A stretch of 64,000 nucleotides of DNA from Fredinandcohnia quinoae. Lineage in GTDB: Bacteria; Bacillota; Bacilli; Bacillales; Bacillaceae_L. The DNA lies in NCBI RefSeq assembly GCF_022427965.1, contig NZ_JAKTTI010000001.1:186001-250000 (forward strand). The letters run 5' to 3'. Position 1 is the stretch's first letter; the number at the start of each line of letters is the position of its first letter. Under the pieces are notes generated by a model, which saw nothing but the letters and a program-made list of their open reading frames with translations, made no database searches and was not told the origin of the DNA. Below, one piece after another: positions 9,947 to 19,075 of this stretch. The translations under genes and the position numbers were made by a program.

Positions 9947-12151
9947 TTAATCCTCTTTCGTATCATTCTCTGATTCCTTTTTCTCTTCTGTTTTTAACTG
10001 TGCTTTCGGAGGTTCAAGTTTTATCGAAAAGTGATCACCTTTCTTAACAATCGAGTTAGGTGGAACTTTTTGTTCAACAACAAAACCATTACCTTCAAAG
10101 GAAAGTTTTAGCTGTAATAGATCAGATAATCTCATAACATCCCTAAGGGACCAACCTATTACATTAGGTAGAAATTGTTCTCCATCTGTCATTAGAAATA
10201 CCTTTTGACCTTGAACAACATTCTCTCCAGGCTTTGGACTTTGATCAGTTATTTTTTTGCCTTTCCCTACAATAATAGCTTGTAGTTGTTTGGATTGCAG
10301 GACTTCCTTTGCTTCTCCTGGTTTTTTATTAAGTAAATCATCGAGTTTTAATGTATGACCAGTAACATTATCTGGACTTTCTTTCTTTTCTGTCGGTTGG
10401 ATATTCAAATATTGTAAACTATTTTTCATAACTGGATTAAAAATAGAAGCTACTGGTTCTGGACCTATTTCTGTATCTTTTAAATTTGGCTTTTTAACCG
10501 CAATATAGACAATTAGCTTAGGGTCATCTTTGGGAGCCATCCCCATGAAGGAATAAAAGTAATTCCCTCGACCATGTAAATATCCCCCTTCAGGGCTAGC
10601 AATTTCAGCAGTACCAGTTTTACCAGCAACTTGATACCCATCAATATCATAATATTTTCCTGTACCCTCGTTTACTACCCTTTCGAGCAGATCAAGTACT
10701 TTGTCAGCAGTTTCAGCTGAAACAGGATTTCCTGATATCTCAGGTTTGTGATCTTGTATCGTTTTATTCGTTTCAGGGTCAACAATTTTATCAATTATAA
10801 AGGGTTTCATCATAACCCCACCATTAGCAATTGCAGTGGCAGCTTGAATTTGTTGAATTGGTGTAACTGATGACGCTTGACCAAAAGCAGTTGAAACTTG
10901 GTCACTCTTATATTTAAAATTTATTGTATTTTGAACTTCCCCATCAATATCAATACCAGTTGGACGATCTAAACCAAAGCGACTTATGTATTGTAATAAT
11001 CGATCAGTTCCTAATTGTTCATTTGCTATTTTTGCAAACCCAACATTTGATGATTTAAGAACACCATCATCATAAGTAATCGTTCCCCACCCTGAATAAT
11101 TATGGTCGCGGATGGTTCTTCCACCAGCTTCATATTTACCAGATGTAAATTGTGCATTACCTTTATAAACACCCTCTTCAATTGCAGCTGCAAGGGTGAA
11201 TATTTTCATAGTTGAACCAGGTTCAAACGGGTAAATTGCATCGTTAAGATAGTTAGTAATATTTCTTTTATTCGGATCAAAGCTCGGCCTTGAACCCATC
11301 GCTAATATTTCACCAGTTTTTGGATTAGCAACTAATCCAATAATTTTCTCAGGTTCATATTCTTTCACTGCATTATTCATGGCATCTTCTAAAAATGTTT
11401 GAATCGTTTGATCGATTGTTAAATAGACATCATCACCATTATCCGGTGGTACAATTTGTTCGTTTGCATCCGGTAACTTATAACCTTTGCGGTCACTAAG
11501 ATATTTCATCTTACCATCAGTTTCATGCAAATACTTATCTAAGCCTTTTTCAACACCCATCATTCCTACAGTAACATTCTCATTGCCTTCATCGTCCTTT
11601 TGGACTTTCTGTGCATATCCAATTAAATGAGATGCAAAGGTACCGTTTGGATAATAACGCTTCAGCTCTCTTCTGAAACCAATTCCCGGCAATTTTAATG
11701 CTTCAATTTTCTCTTTTAATTCAAAATTTATATTTCGACCGTTTGGACCAAACTCAACTTGCTTTATTTCTCGACCGTTTGAATTTTTTTTCCTGGTTAA
11801 AATCTTCAACATATCGTCTACCTTCATATTTAACAAAGGCGCAAGCTTCTGTGCCGTACCTTCTGGATCTTCAACATGTGTTAACTCTTTATCTAGAACA
11901 GCTACAACCGTATATGCAGCTGTATCTTCAGCAACTATCTTGCCATTTCGGTCGAAGATTGTCCCTCTTTTTGCATCAATCATACGTTGCTTCGTATATT
12001 TTTCCTCAGCAATGACGGCAAGTACAACACCATCTGCTTTTCCGGATCCTTGAATTTGAACAAATCTCATAATCAATGTAAAAAAGAGCAAGGCAAATAC
12101 GACACTAATAATTGCTGCTCCTCTGTTGATATTGTTATTTTTCGTCTTCAT
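9947..12151 (-). CDS. pbpB: Penicillin-binding protein 2B (divisome transpeptidase)
   Basis: Class B PBP (FtsI family) that cross-links septal peptidoglycan with FtsW. With the ATG at 12151 the protein has 734 residues: cytoplasmic tail, membrane anchor at about 11-31, pedestal domain, and a transpeptidase domain with STMK at 313-316, SSN at 367-369 and KTGT at 511-514. Two PASTA repeats follow at about 590-715, then an acidic-basic tail rich in E and K. The ATG begins 1 nt after the ftsL stop, and the ribosome site AAGGT is inside the ftsL end, indicating coupling. A terminator follows the gene. Confidence 0.96.
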   Translation of the reverse strand: MKTKNNNINRGAAIISVVFALLFFTLIMRFVQIQGSGKADGVVLAVIAEEKYTKQRMIDAKRGTIFDRNGKIVAEDTAAYTVVAVLDKELTHVEDPEGTAQKLAPLLNMKVDDMLKILTRKKNSNGREIKQVEFGPNGRNINFELKEKIEALKLPGIGFRRELKRYYPNGTFASHLIGYAQKVQKDDEGNENVTVGMMGVEKGLDKYLHETDGKMKYLSDRKGYKLPDANEQIVPPDNGDDVYLTIDQTIQTFLEDAMNNAVKEYEPEKIIGLVANPKTGEILAMGSRPSFDPNKRNITNYLNDAIYPFEPGSTMKIFTLAAAIEEGVYKGNAQFTSGKYEAGGRTIRDHNYSGWGTITYDDGVLKSSNVGFAKIANEQLGTDRLLQYISRFGLDRPTGIDIDGEVQNTINFKYKSDQVSTAFGQASSVTPIQQIQAATAIANGGVMMKPFIIDKIVDPETNKTIQDHKPEISGNPVSAETADKVLDLLERVVNEGTGKYYDIDGYQVAGKTGTAEIASPEGGYLHGRGNYFYSFMGMAPKDDPKLIVYIAVKKPNLKDTEIGPEPVASIFNPVMKNSLQYLNIQPTEKKESPDNVTGHTLKLDDLLNKKPGEAKEVLQSKQLQAIIVGKGKKITDQSPKPGENVVQGQKVFLMTDGEQFLPNVIGWSLRDVMRLSDLLQLKLSFEGNGFVVEQKVPPNSIVKKGDHFSIKLEPPKAQLKTEEKKESENDTKED

Positions 12152-12152
12152 A

Positions 12153-12515
12153 CTACTTACCTTGTACAACTTTTACGTTATTTTCATTTAAAAAGAGGCC
12201 AAGTTCTCTTGCTTTTTTCCACAATCTTTCATACTGACTTAACTCTTGAACTTGTACATGCAAGTCACTATTTAATTTCGTTTGTGTTCCAATTGCTGAT
12301 TCAATTTGTTGCATTTCAATATTCGTTTTGTATATCGTTACCTGGTTTGAAATAATTGCAATCGATCCAATTAATAGACCAATCGAAAATAATACACCCA
12401 AACATTTTTCTCCTAATGTAAAACGGGATTTTCTTTTAATAATAACTTTTGTTTTTGGTGTTTGTTCAGGTTGATATTGTTCATTCTGCCTAACCTTATA
12501 TGCTAAGTTACTCAC
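12153..12515 (-). CDS. ftsL: Cell division protein FtsL
   Basis: Small bitopic divisome protein that forms a complex with DivIB and DivIC and activates the FtsW-PBP2B synthase. The 120 residues have a basic cytoplasmic part (1-36), one membrane segment at about 37-59, and an extracytoplasmic coiled-coil stretch (IEMQQIESAIGTQTKLN and following). Sequence similarity across FtsL proteins is low, so the call rests on size, topology and position between rsmH and pbpB. The GTG start follows AAGGAGGG by 7 nt; the nearby ATG is followed at once by TGA in its frame. Confidence 0.9.
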   Translation of the reverse strand: MSNLAYKVRQNEQYQPEQTPKTKVIIKRKSRFTLGEKCLGVLFSIGLLIGSIAIISNQVTIYKTNIEMQQIESAIGTQTKLNSDLHVQVQELSQYERLWKKARELGLFLNENNVKVVQGK

Positions 12516-12547
12516 ATGTATCCCTCCTTATAAAAAATCATGATTTG

Positions 12548-13480
12548 TTAACGTTTCTCTGCAATACGTAATTTAGCAGATCTTGCTCGATTATTCGCAA
12601 TCAATTCATCCTCTGAAGGTAATATCGGCTTTCTTGTAATTAATTTTAATTTCGGTTCGTAGCCTTCCGGTATCATCGGTAAACCAGGAGGCAATGGTGG
12701 ACCTTCACTTGCTTTTTTAAAGGTTACTTTACAAATTCGGTCCTCTAGGGAATGAAATGTTATAACGCATACTCTTCCCTCTTTATTAAGCAAATCTATT
12801 GATTGGTTGATTGCATTTTCAAATACTTTTAATTCATCATTAACAGCAATTCGAATTGCCTGAAAAATACGTTTTGCCGGATGTCCACCAGTTCTTCTTG
12901 CAGCAGCAGGAATCCCATCCTTTATAAGTTCAACCAACTCACTCGTAGTCTCAATTGGCTTCTTCACTCGAGCTGCTTCAATTTTCCTAGCTATTTGTTT
13001 TGAAAATTTCTCTTCACCGTATTGAAAAAATATTTTCACCATTTGTTCGTATGACCAATCGTTAACAATATCGTAAGCAGAAAAAGAAGCATTTTGATCC
13101 ATTCTCATATCTAATGGTGCATCATAATGATAGCTGAAACCTCTTTCAGGTGTATCCAATTGTGGTGATGAAACTCCTAAATCAAATAAAATTCCATCAA
13201 CTTCCGTAACCCCATATTCATGCAACTTTTCAGTGATATTCGTAAAATTACTTTTAATAATCGTGACAATATCTCCAAATTGAGAAAGCTTATTCTTCGC
13301 GTTGTCGATCGCTACATCATCTTGATCAAATGCGAATAGCTTTCCACGTTCTGATAGCTTTGAAGCTATGTAGGAACTGTGGCCAGCACCTCCAAGTGTA
13401 CAATCTACGTAGATGCCGTCGGGCTTAATATTTAATCCATCTGCTGCTTCGTGTAATAGCACTGTTGTGTGTTGAAACAT
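12548..13480 (-). CDS. rsmH: 16S rRNA m4C1402 methyltransferase RsmH (MraW)
   Basis: S-adenosylmethionine-dependent enzyme that N4-methylates C1402 in the 16S rRNA decoding site. The 310-residue protein has the family start HTTVLLHEA, the SAM-binding [10 protein letters not shown] near residue 26, [15 protein letters not shown] near 97-111, [19 protein letters not shown] near 200, and the C-terminal [14 protein letters not shown]. Length is normal for RsmH. It lies 57 bp after mraZ in the conserved mraZ-rsmH-ftsL order. Confidence 0.97.
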   Translation of the reverse strand: MFQHTTVLLHEAADGLNIKPDGIYVDCTLGGAGHSSYIASKLSERGKLFAFDQDDVAIDNAKNKLSQFGDIVTIIKSNFTNITEKLHEYGVTEVDGILFDLGVSSPQLDTPERGFSYHYDAPLDMRMDQNASFSAYDIVNDWSYEQMVKIFFQYGEEKFSKQIARKIEAARVKKPIETTSELVELIKDGIPAAARRTGGHPAKRIFQAIRIAVNDELKVFENAINQSIDLLNKEGRVCVITFHSLEDRICKVTFKKASEGPPLPPGLPMIPEGYEPKLKLITRKPILPSEDELIANNRARSAKLRIAEKR

Positions 13481-13537
13481 TCATTGCACCTCATATCTTC
13501 CTACTCATTAAATTCTATTTTTCACTAAAGAAGATAA

Positions 13538-13969
13538 TTATATATCAAATCCAATCATATTTTCAGCTATATCTGAAAAAGAATCTTCAGAAGCAGAAAA
13601 GTATTCCTCCCATTTCGATTTACTCCAAATCTCAATCCGGTTAGAAACACCAATGACGACGCATTCTTTTTCAAGAGCGGCATATGAAAGGAGAGGTGTG
13701 GCGATATTTATTCTTCCTTGCTTATCTAATTCACATTCAATAGCTCCAGAAAAGAAAAATCTTGTAAAAGCTCGTGCATCTTTTTTTGTAAGTGGGAGTG
13801 TTTTTAGTTTTTCCTCTAGTATTTTCCATTCAGATAGTGGGTAACCAAACAAACATTGATCTAAGCCTCTAGTTAAAACAAATAACTCACCTAAGTCATC
13901 CCTAAATTTTGCAGGAACGATCATTCGACCTTTGCTATCAATATTATGATGGTATTCTCCCATGAACAT
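13538..13969 (-). CDS. mraZ: Transcriptional regulator MraZ
   Basis: DNA-binding protein of the SpoVT/AbrB-like MraZ family, first gene of the dcw cluster and in several bacteria a regulator of its own operon. The 143 residues hold the two tandem MraZ half-domains, each with a DxxGR core: [12 protein letters not shown] near 13-24 and [12 protein letters not shown] near 86-97. The start [11 protein letters not shown] at 13969 matches the B. subtilis start and length; a longer frame from 13984 lacks support. The region just upstream carries phased GTGG repeats of the type MraZ binds. Confidence 0.96.
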   Translation of the reverse strand: MFMGEYHHNIDSKGRMIVPAKFRDDLGELFVLTRGLDQCLFGYPLSEWKILEEKLKTLPLTKKDARAFTRFFFSGAIECELDKQGRINIATPLLSYAALEKECVVIGVSNRIEIWSKSKWEEYFSASEDSFSDIAENMIGFDI

Positions 13970-14001
13970 ACTATACGTCCCCACTTTCTGTACTTATATT
14001 A

Positions 14002-14025
14002 CCACATCCCCCCACTTTCCACCAC
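14002..14025 (-). promoter_or_regulatory. Candidate MraZ operator (phased GTGG repeats)
   Basis: On the minus strand GTGG occurs at 14025-14022, 14015-14012 and 14005-14002, exactly 10 bp apart, with an extra copy at 13984-13981. MraZ proteins characterised in E. coli and mycoplasmas bind short G-rich direct repeats at one-helical-turn spacing upstream of mraZ. The repeats end 33 bp before the mraZ ATG. Confidence 0.6.
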
Positions 14026-14049
14026 AATATTTTATAATATTCCTCCAAA

Positions 14050-14081
14050 TAAAAAAAAATCCTACAAAATGTAGGATTTTT
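14050..14081 (-). terminator. Terminator of bshC
   Basis: Stem AAAATCCTAC/GTAGGATTTT with a short loop and a run of Ts on the minus strand, 31 nt after the bshC stop and just upstream of the mraZ operator. It separates bshC from the dcw operon. Confidence 0.85.
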
Positions 14082-14111
14082 AATCGTGCAACTTTTCTTT
14101 ACAATAAGAAA

Positions 14112-15737
14112 CTATACCTTAATAATCTTATGTTTTCCGTTAAATTCAAATGGTAGCTCCACTAGATTAGAAGTGAAGTCTAATCCATATTTATTTAAAT
14201 AATAAAATATATTCCATATCCTCTCTTGAGGGGATCCTAAAGGTTTAAGCGAATATTCGATTCGCTCGAATTTTTTCATTTCTACCTCATTTTGAAGTAA
14301 TACCCGTTTACTAACAGTATGATTAACAAATTCAAGCTGTGTTTGAAAATTTTCTGCATTTTTCAAAAGAAGGTCCAACAAACTTTTATCAATTTCAAGT
14401 GCAGCATTCCTAACGCGCTTATGAATATTTTCAGCCTCTTGTTTTGCTTGAATCATTACATCATCAAAATTGGATGTATGCTTCGCAATCCAAGCATTTT
14501 TTGCACTCATTACTTTTCCATTTATCGCATCTGAAATTGATAAACCGATATCAACAATATTTGATTCTATCGACCTTTCGATAATAGTCATCATTAACCT
14601 TGGTACAACAGGAGGCATTTTCATGCCCATCACTGTAAATGCTTGTTTGAGCTCAGCCCAGTAGGAAACCTCTCCTGGACCAGAAATAAAGGCCAGTGTT
14701 GGAAATAATAATTCTTGCATCAATGGCCGGGTAATAACATTATTACTAATTGATCCTGGATGAGTTTTAGCAAACTCAATCAATTCTTCACTACATAATA
14801 TACACTCATTATTCTTGCCGCGAAAAATATCATGCTCAGGATAATACTCCAACAGGACTCTATCCGATCCTACTTGGTAAAAAAGATTAGCAGAGTTCTC
14901 ATTCATCTCGATGCTTTTGGAATAATTAGCTGATTGTAGTATTTCCTGCTGGTGTAAAACTGCATCATGAATTCCCCTATTTTTCTCAATGATTTCAACC
15001 AAGAAGTCTGACTCAATTTCCCTAAGTTCGACAGAACCAGAATCGACCATTACTATACCTGTATCTCCGAAAAGCGTACTAATGATTTGCATAAAAAAGT
15101 CTACATAGGTAGTTGATTTTTCAAGTTGTAAAAGAAGTAGTTGAATGATTTCATTTGTATTATCTGTTTCCCCATATGTTTCAAATACCTCTTTCAACCA
15201 ATCTTCACATAACTTCTTGTCAATTTCTATCGAAGTTACCATCGATTTTGAATGTTGCTGTTGTGGGAGTATTTTTTTTCTTATATGATTGCCATCGTTT
15301 ACAAATAAATGATTAATTTCTGCAAAATCATGATCTTCACCCGCGATCCAGAATACTGGAATAACAGGTATGTTTAATAACTCTTCTTGTTGTCTCGCAA
15401 GCTTAATAATTGATATTATTTTATGGATTGTATATAAAGGTCCTGTTAATACACCTGCCTGCTGTCCACCTACTACAACAACACTATTTGGGTCTGACAG
15501 TTTATAAATATTTTTAATTGTTTGTTCATGACTATTATATTTTCGATTAAAATTCAATAAATGTTGTACAAGTCTTTCACGTGGAAATGTTCGAGACAAT
15601 ACATCTTTTTTTCTCACCTCATACACAAGTGGAGAATGAATATCATAATCGAAGTAATTGTATGTATCAATTTTATTTGTCAAATAATCATTTACTAATG
15701 TATTTGTTGAGGGGAGAAAGAGATCCATAACCTCCAT
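14112..15737 (-). CDS. bshC: Bacillithiol biosynthesis cysteine-adding enzyme BshC
   Basis: Putative ligase that adds cysteine to GlcN-malate in the last step of bacillithiol synthesis, the low-molecular-weight thiol of Bacillaceae. From the ATG at 15737 it is 541 residues, close to the 539 of B. subtilis YllA. Visible family features are VVGGQQAGVLTGPLYTIHKI near residue 88, PVFWIAGEDHDFAEINH near 125, and GPGEVSYWAEL near 350 in the HUP-type core, with a coiled coil around 420-470. The ATG at 15761 lacks a ribosome site; the chosen ATG has AAAGGAAG somewhat distant. It sits just upstream of mraZ, as in B. subtilis. Confidence 0.93.
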   Translation of the reverse strand: MEVMDLFLPSTNTLVNDYLTNKIDTYNYFDYDIHSPLVYEVRKKDVLSRTFPRERLVQHLLNFNRKYNSHEQTIKNIYKLSDPNSVVVVGGQQAGVLTGPLYTIHKIISIIKLARQQEELLNIPVIPVFWIAGEDHDFAEINHLFVNDGNHIRKKILPQQQHSKSMVTSIEIDKKLCEDWLKEVFETYGETDNTNEIIQLLLLQLEKSTTYVDFFMQIISTLFGDTGIVMVDSGSVELREIESDFLVEIIEKNRGIHDAVLHQQEILQSANYSKSIEMNENSANLFYQVGSDRVLLEYYPEHDIFRGKNNECILCSEELIEFAKTHPGSISNNVITRPLMQELLFPTLAFISGPGEVSYWAELKQAFTVMGMKMPPVVPRLMMTIIERSIESNIVDIGLSISDAINGKVMSAKNAWIAKHTSNFDDVMIQAKQEAENIHKRVRNAALEIDKSLLDLLLKNAENFQTQLEFVNHTVSKRVLLQNEVEMKKFERIEYSLKPLGSPQERIWNIFYYLNKYGLDFTSNLVELPFEFNGKHKIIKV

Positions 15738-15855
15738 AAATTTCGTTCTTCCTTTCTTCATCCAGAATGTACCCTAGATGAGTATAGCACGATTCAATTA
15801 GAAACAAAAAAAAGACGCTTATGATTGTGGAAATTTCATAATTTATCAATTCTAC

Positions 15856-16248
15856 TTAATTAAGTGTCACAGAGAAAATTCTTTGTAGTAGTCCAGATAT
15901 AAACAGAATAAAATAAGCCAAGAAAAACAACAAAAATGTAAATCTCCAGAATCCCTTCAAAATCCTGAAAGTATCAATTTTATGGCTCATTCTCCAATTT
16001 AAATAGCCAAAAGAAAGAACGGAGAGCACAAGTACAGTGAATATTAGCCAAAAGAAACTTTTACCAAAAATAATCAGTAAGAGGAAATGAACTGCGATAA
16101 TAAATAAAACTGTCGTAATATCAACTGAAATAAATAATGATTTCCGATTATCCTTTAACCACACTTTAGAAATGAAATATATCATTACAAATCCAATTAA
16201 TGGTATTGTAACAATTGTTGCCGTGAAGCCTGCTAATAAATTTACCAT
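15856..16248 (-). CDS. DUF3397-like integral membrane protein
   Basis: A 130-residue, strongly hydrophobic protein with about four membrane segments (near 3-25, 44-62, 66-84 and 105-126) separated by short basic loops. Size, topology and position between panE and bshC match the DUF3397 family found here in several Bacillus species; I recognise the family mainly from context. Function is unknown. Its ATG lies 2 nt after the panE-like stop, so the two are probably cotranscribed. Confidence 0.7.
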   Translation of the reverse strand: MVNLLAGFTATIVTIPLIGFVMIYFISKVWLKDNRKSLFISVDITTVLFIIAVHFLLLIIFGKSFFWLIFTVLVLSVLSFGYLNWRMSHKIDTFRILKGFWRFTFLLFFLAYFILFISGLLQRIFSVTLN

Positions 16249-16250
16249 TT

Positions 16251-17150
16251 TTACTTGCTCCCCCTCTCTTCAATCCCTTTAATTGCTTCAAATAAAAAAG
16301 ATGTTAACGGTAAACTTTTATTTTTATTTTCCGCTTGTCTTAAAATATAGCCTAGTATTGCATCTATTTCTGTCTTCCGCTCTTCTTCAATATCCTTAAG
16401 CATTGAAGAACGATTACTAGACGTTTTTTTACATATTCCTTCGACCTGCATCCACATTTTTTTCTCGTTAGATATATGAATAACAGTAATAATTTCTTGA
16501 AACAACGTATGCATGATTCGATAAAAATACTGATTAAGTAGAAGTTGCCCATTTTCCACTTTAAACAATGCCGTTAATGGGTTTATTACAGCATTTACCA
16601 CTAATTTTGCTGATAACATTTCTAGCCAGTTCTCTTCAATAAGAAGTGGGAAATTCTTCGAAAACGTCCCATGTTTATCTAGTAATGTAATTGCATTTAT
16701 ATTACCACGGTAGACCCCATATTTTGTGATACCTACTCCAGTGTGAATTACTGTAGTTTCATCCACTTTCAACGCACCGTGTTCAACAACTCCGAGTAAC
16801 AGATTTTTATTTTTCAATTGTTCAATGTATTCTATATGATCCATTCCATTTTGAAGAAAAATAATCGTTGAAACCTTGTCTACATCTACAAAAATCGACA
16901 TCACATGTTGAAGGTCGTATTGCTTTAACGCTATTATCAATATCTCCTCATTATTTATTAGCTGCGACCTGAACGTCGCATTTATTTTATATGTATTTGA
17001 GGAATCATTTTCTAGTAGTGTTACACCGTTCTTATTTAATAGAGAAGCTTGTCTTTCCGTTCTCGTATATACTGTCACATCATTTGTATTTGCTAAATAA
17101 GCTGCAAATAGTAATCCGATTGAACCCCCACCAAGTATTCCAACTCTCAT
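16251..17150 (-). CDS. panE: 2-dehydropantoate 2-reductase family protein (YlbQ/PanE)
   Basis: NADPH-dependent reductase expected to convert 2-dehydropantoate to pantoate for coenzyme A synthesis. The 299 residues begin with the Rossmann motif VGILGGGSIGLLFAAYLA, continue with IIALKQYDL near 75-83, and include the conserved catalytic lysine region SAKLVVNAVINPLTAL near 185-200 and a C-terminal helical domain ending in SSMLKDIEEERKTEIDAILGY, typical of ketopantoate reductases. The ATG at 17150 is the first in frame. It occupies the ylbQ position between the ylb cluster and bshC. Paralogous ketopantoate reductases exist, so the substrate is inferred. Confidence 0.85.
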   Translation of the reverse strand: MRVGILGGGSIGLLFAAYLANTNDVTVYTRTERQASLLNKNGVTLLENDSSNTYKINATFRSQLINNEEILIIALKQYDLQHVMSIFVDVDKVSTIIFLQNGMDHIEYIEQLKNKNLLLGVVEHGALKVDETTVIHTGVGITKYGVYRGNINAITLLDKHGTFSKNFPLLIEENWLEMLSAKLVVNAVINPLTALFKVENGQLLLNQYFYRIMHTLFQEIITVIHISNEKKMWMQVEGICKKTSSNRSSMLKDIEEERKTEIDAILGYILRQAENKNKSLPLTSFLFEAIKGIEERGSK

Positions 17151-17216
17151 AGTCCCAACCCCGTCATTTTTACTACTTCTATTTTACCAAAACAAACGAT
17201 AATTGGTAGCAAGAAA

Positions 17217-17249
17217 TGACAAAAACCAATAACTATATTAGTTATTGGT
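17217..17249 (-). terminator. Terminator of the acyl-CoA carboxylase operon
   Basis: Perfect 11-bp stem ACCAATAACTA/TAGTTATTGGT with a 3-nt loop, followed on the minus strand by TTTTTGTC, just after the carboxyltransferase stop. Confidence 0.88.
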
Positions 17250-17257
17250 ACAATTTT

Positions 17258-18799
17258 TCAGACTGGATAAACCGGATGTTTTCTTTGACTAAAAGTTAGT
17301 GTTTTAGATTCATAGATTTCTAATCTATCGATTAGAACATCCCTAAGTTCTGATGCTGATACAATATCATCAACAATCATTTCTGAAGCTAATTTATAAA
17401 TATCTATACTCTCTTTATATTCTTGTTGTTTTTGCTGAACATATGCTATTCGTTCTTTTGGATCATCGATTTCATTAATTTTATTTGAGTAAACAGCGTT
17501 AACAGCCGCTTCGGGTCCCATTACTGCAATTTGGGCAGTAGGGAGAGCTACACAATAATCCGGTTCAAATGCAGGACCTGCCATTGCATACAATCCAGCA
17601 CCGTATGCTTTACGAACAATAACAGATATTTTCGGAACAGTTGCTGAGCTCATTGCCGCTATAAGCTTAGCACCATGACGAATGATTCCGGCTCTTTCAA
17701 CTTTAGTTCCAATCATGAACCCTGGGATATCTGCTAGGAATAGTAAAGGAATATGAAAGGCATCACATAATGTAATGAATTTTGCTGCCTTATCTGCTGA
17801 ATCAACAAATAAAACTCCACCCTTTACTTTTGGCTGATTTGCAATTATACCAACTGGACGACCATTCATACGTGCAAGTCCTGTAATAATTTCAGGTGCA
17901 AACAGCTTTTTAATTTCAAAAAAACTTCCTTCATCAATCAATGCATCTATCCCTTCATACATATCAAAAGGAGCATTTTGATTCACCGGGATGATGTCAG
18001 TTAATTCTCTACCTTTTGCAGGCATGATCCCTTCCAGAACTTTCGGACGTTGTTGATAATTCGCTGGGAAGAAGCGTAAATATGCTCGTGCACTTTCAAT
18101 CGCATCTTCTTCATTTGCCGCTAGTACATCACCAACACCACTAACAGTACAGTGCATCCTAGCTCCACCCATCTCCTCCAGCGTTACCTTTTCTCCGATA
18201 ACCTTCTCAGCCATTCGGGGCGATCCTAAGTACATGGAGGCATTTTTTTCAACCATAATTACAACATCACAAAAAGCAGGTATATAAGCACCACCAGCTG
18301 CTGATGGCCCGAATAATATACATACTTGTGGAATCATTCCAGAAAGCTTCACTTGATTATAGAAAATTCGTCCCGCTCCCCGTCGGTTTGGAAACATTTC
18401 AAGTTGGTCGGTAATCCTTGCCCCGGCAGAGTCGACTAAGTAAAGAAGGGGAACTTGTAATTTTTCTGCAGTTTCCTGGATACGAATAATCTTCTCTACT
18501 GTTCTAGCTCCCCATGATCCAGCTTTCACTGTAGAGTCATTTGCCATTACACAAACTTTTTGGCCATTTACCTCTCCAATTGCTGTTACGACACCGTCAG
18601 CCGGTAAGTCACCAGCTAAATTATTTGCAAATTTCCCATCCTCCTTATATTGTCCATTATCAAAAAGAAGTTTCAATCTATCTCTTACAAACATTTTATT
18701 TTGCTCTTTAAGTTTTTGATGATACTTGTCATGTCCACCAGCTTCAATCACTTCGTTTTTCCCTCTAAGTTTTCGTTCTAAATCCTCGATTTGAAGCAT
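17258..18799 (-). CDS. Acyl-CoA carboxylase carboxyltransferase subunit (beta, PccB-like)
   Basis: Transfers the carboxyl group from carboxybiotin to an acyl-CoA (propionyl-, methylcrotonyl- or acetyl-CoA type). The 513 residues form two crotonase-fold halves: the N-half carries VDSAGARITDQLEMFP and GPSAAGGAYIPAF (oxyanion glycine loop) near 170-195, the C-half FLADIPGFMIGTKVERAGIIRHGAKL near 355-380 and KAYGAGLYAMAGPAFEPD near 400-415, plus AQIAVMGPEAAVN. Length is normal. It is the last gene of a three-gene unit with a biotin carboxylase and a small biotin carrier. The substrate cannot be fixed by eye; propionyl-CoA or 3-methylcrotonyl-CoA are both possible. Confidence 0.9.
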   Translation of the reverse strand: MLQIEDLERKLRGKNEVIEAGGHDKYHQKLKEQNKMFVRDRLKLLFDNGQYKEDGKFANNLAGDLPADGVVTAIGEVNGQKVCVMANDSTVKAGSWGARTVEKIIRIQETAEKLQVPLLYLVDSAGARITDQLEMFPNRRGAGRIFYNQVKLSGMIPQVCILFGPSAAGGAYIPAFCDVVIMVEKNASMYLGSPRMAEKVIGEKVTLEEMGGARMHCTVSGVGDVLAANEEDAIESARAYLRFFPANYQQRPKVLEGIMPAKGRELTDIIPVNQNAPFDMYEGIDALIDEGSFFEIKKLFAPEIITGLARMNGRPVGIIANQPKVKGGVLFVDSADKAAKFITLCDAFHIPLLFLADIPGFMIGTKVERAGIIRHGAKLIAAMSSATVPKISVIVRKAYGAGLYAMAGPAFEPDYCVALPTAQIAVMGPEAAVNAVYSNKINEIDDPKERIAYVQQKQQEYKESIDIYKLASEMIVDDIVSASELRDVLIDRLEIYESKTLTFSQRKHPVYPV

Positions 18800-18827
18800 A
18801 CTCGCCCTCCTCTCTTCAATAAGTCAT

Positions 18828-19040
18828 CTATTCTAAAACTAATAACACATCATCTTCATTTACAAAGTCCCCAATCGAAATTTTAATTTCTGCAACCTTC
18901 CCCTCAATATGACTTTCGATTGGAATTTCCATCTTCATTGACTCAAGCACAACAACCACTTGACCTCGAGACACTTCTTGACCAATTGAAGCGATTACAT
19001 TTAATACAGTACCTGCCATTGAAGCTGTGATTTCATTCAT
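18828..19040 (-). CDS. Biotin/lipoyl attachment protein (small biotin carboxyl carrier)
   Basis: A 70-residue stand-alone biotinyl domain that carries biotin between the carboxylase and transferase subunits. The biotinylation site ESMKME is at about 33-38 (Lys36), preceded by MAGTVLNVIASIGQEVSRGQVVVVL and followed by IEGKVAEIKISIGDFVNEDDVLLVL, the usual symmetrical beta-sandwich halves. It lacks the Pro/Ala-rich N-terminal extension of AccB, as small carriers such as YngHB of B. subtilis do. It lies between the two catalytic subunit genes with short gaps (28 and 35 bp). Confidence 0.92.
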   Translation of the reverse strand: MNEITASMAGTVLNVIASIGQEVSRGQVVVVLESMKMEIPIESHIEGKVAEIKISIGDFVNEDDVLLVLE

Positions 19041-19075
19041 GTTTGCTTGCCTCCTAGATTATTAAAAATATATAA

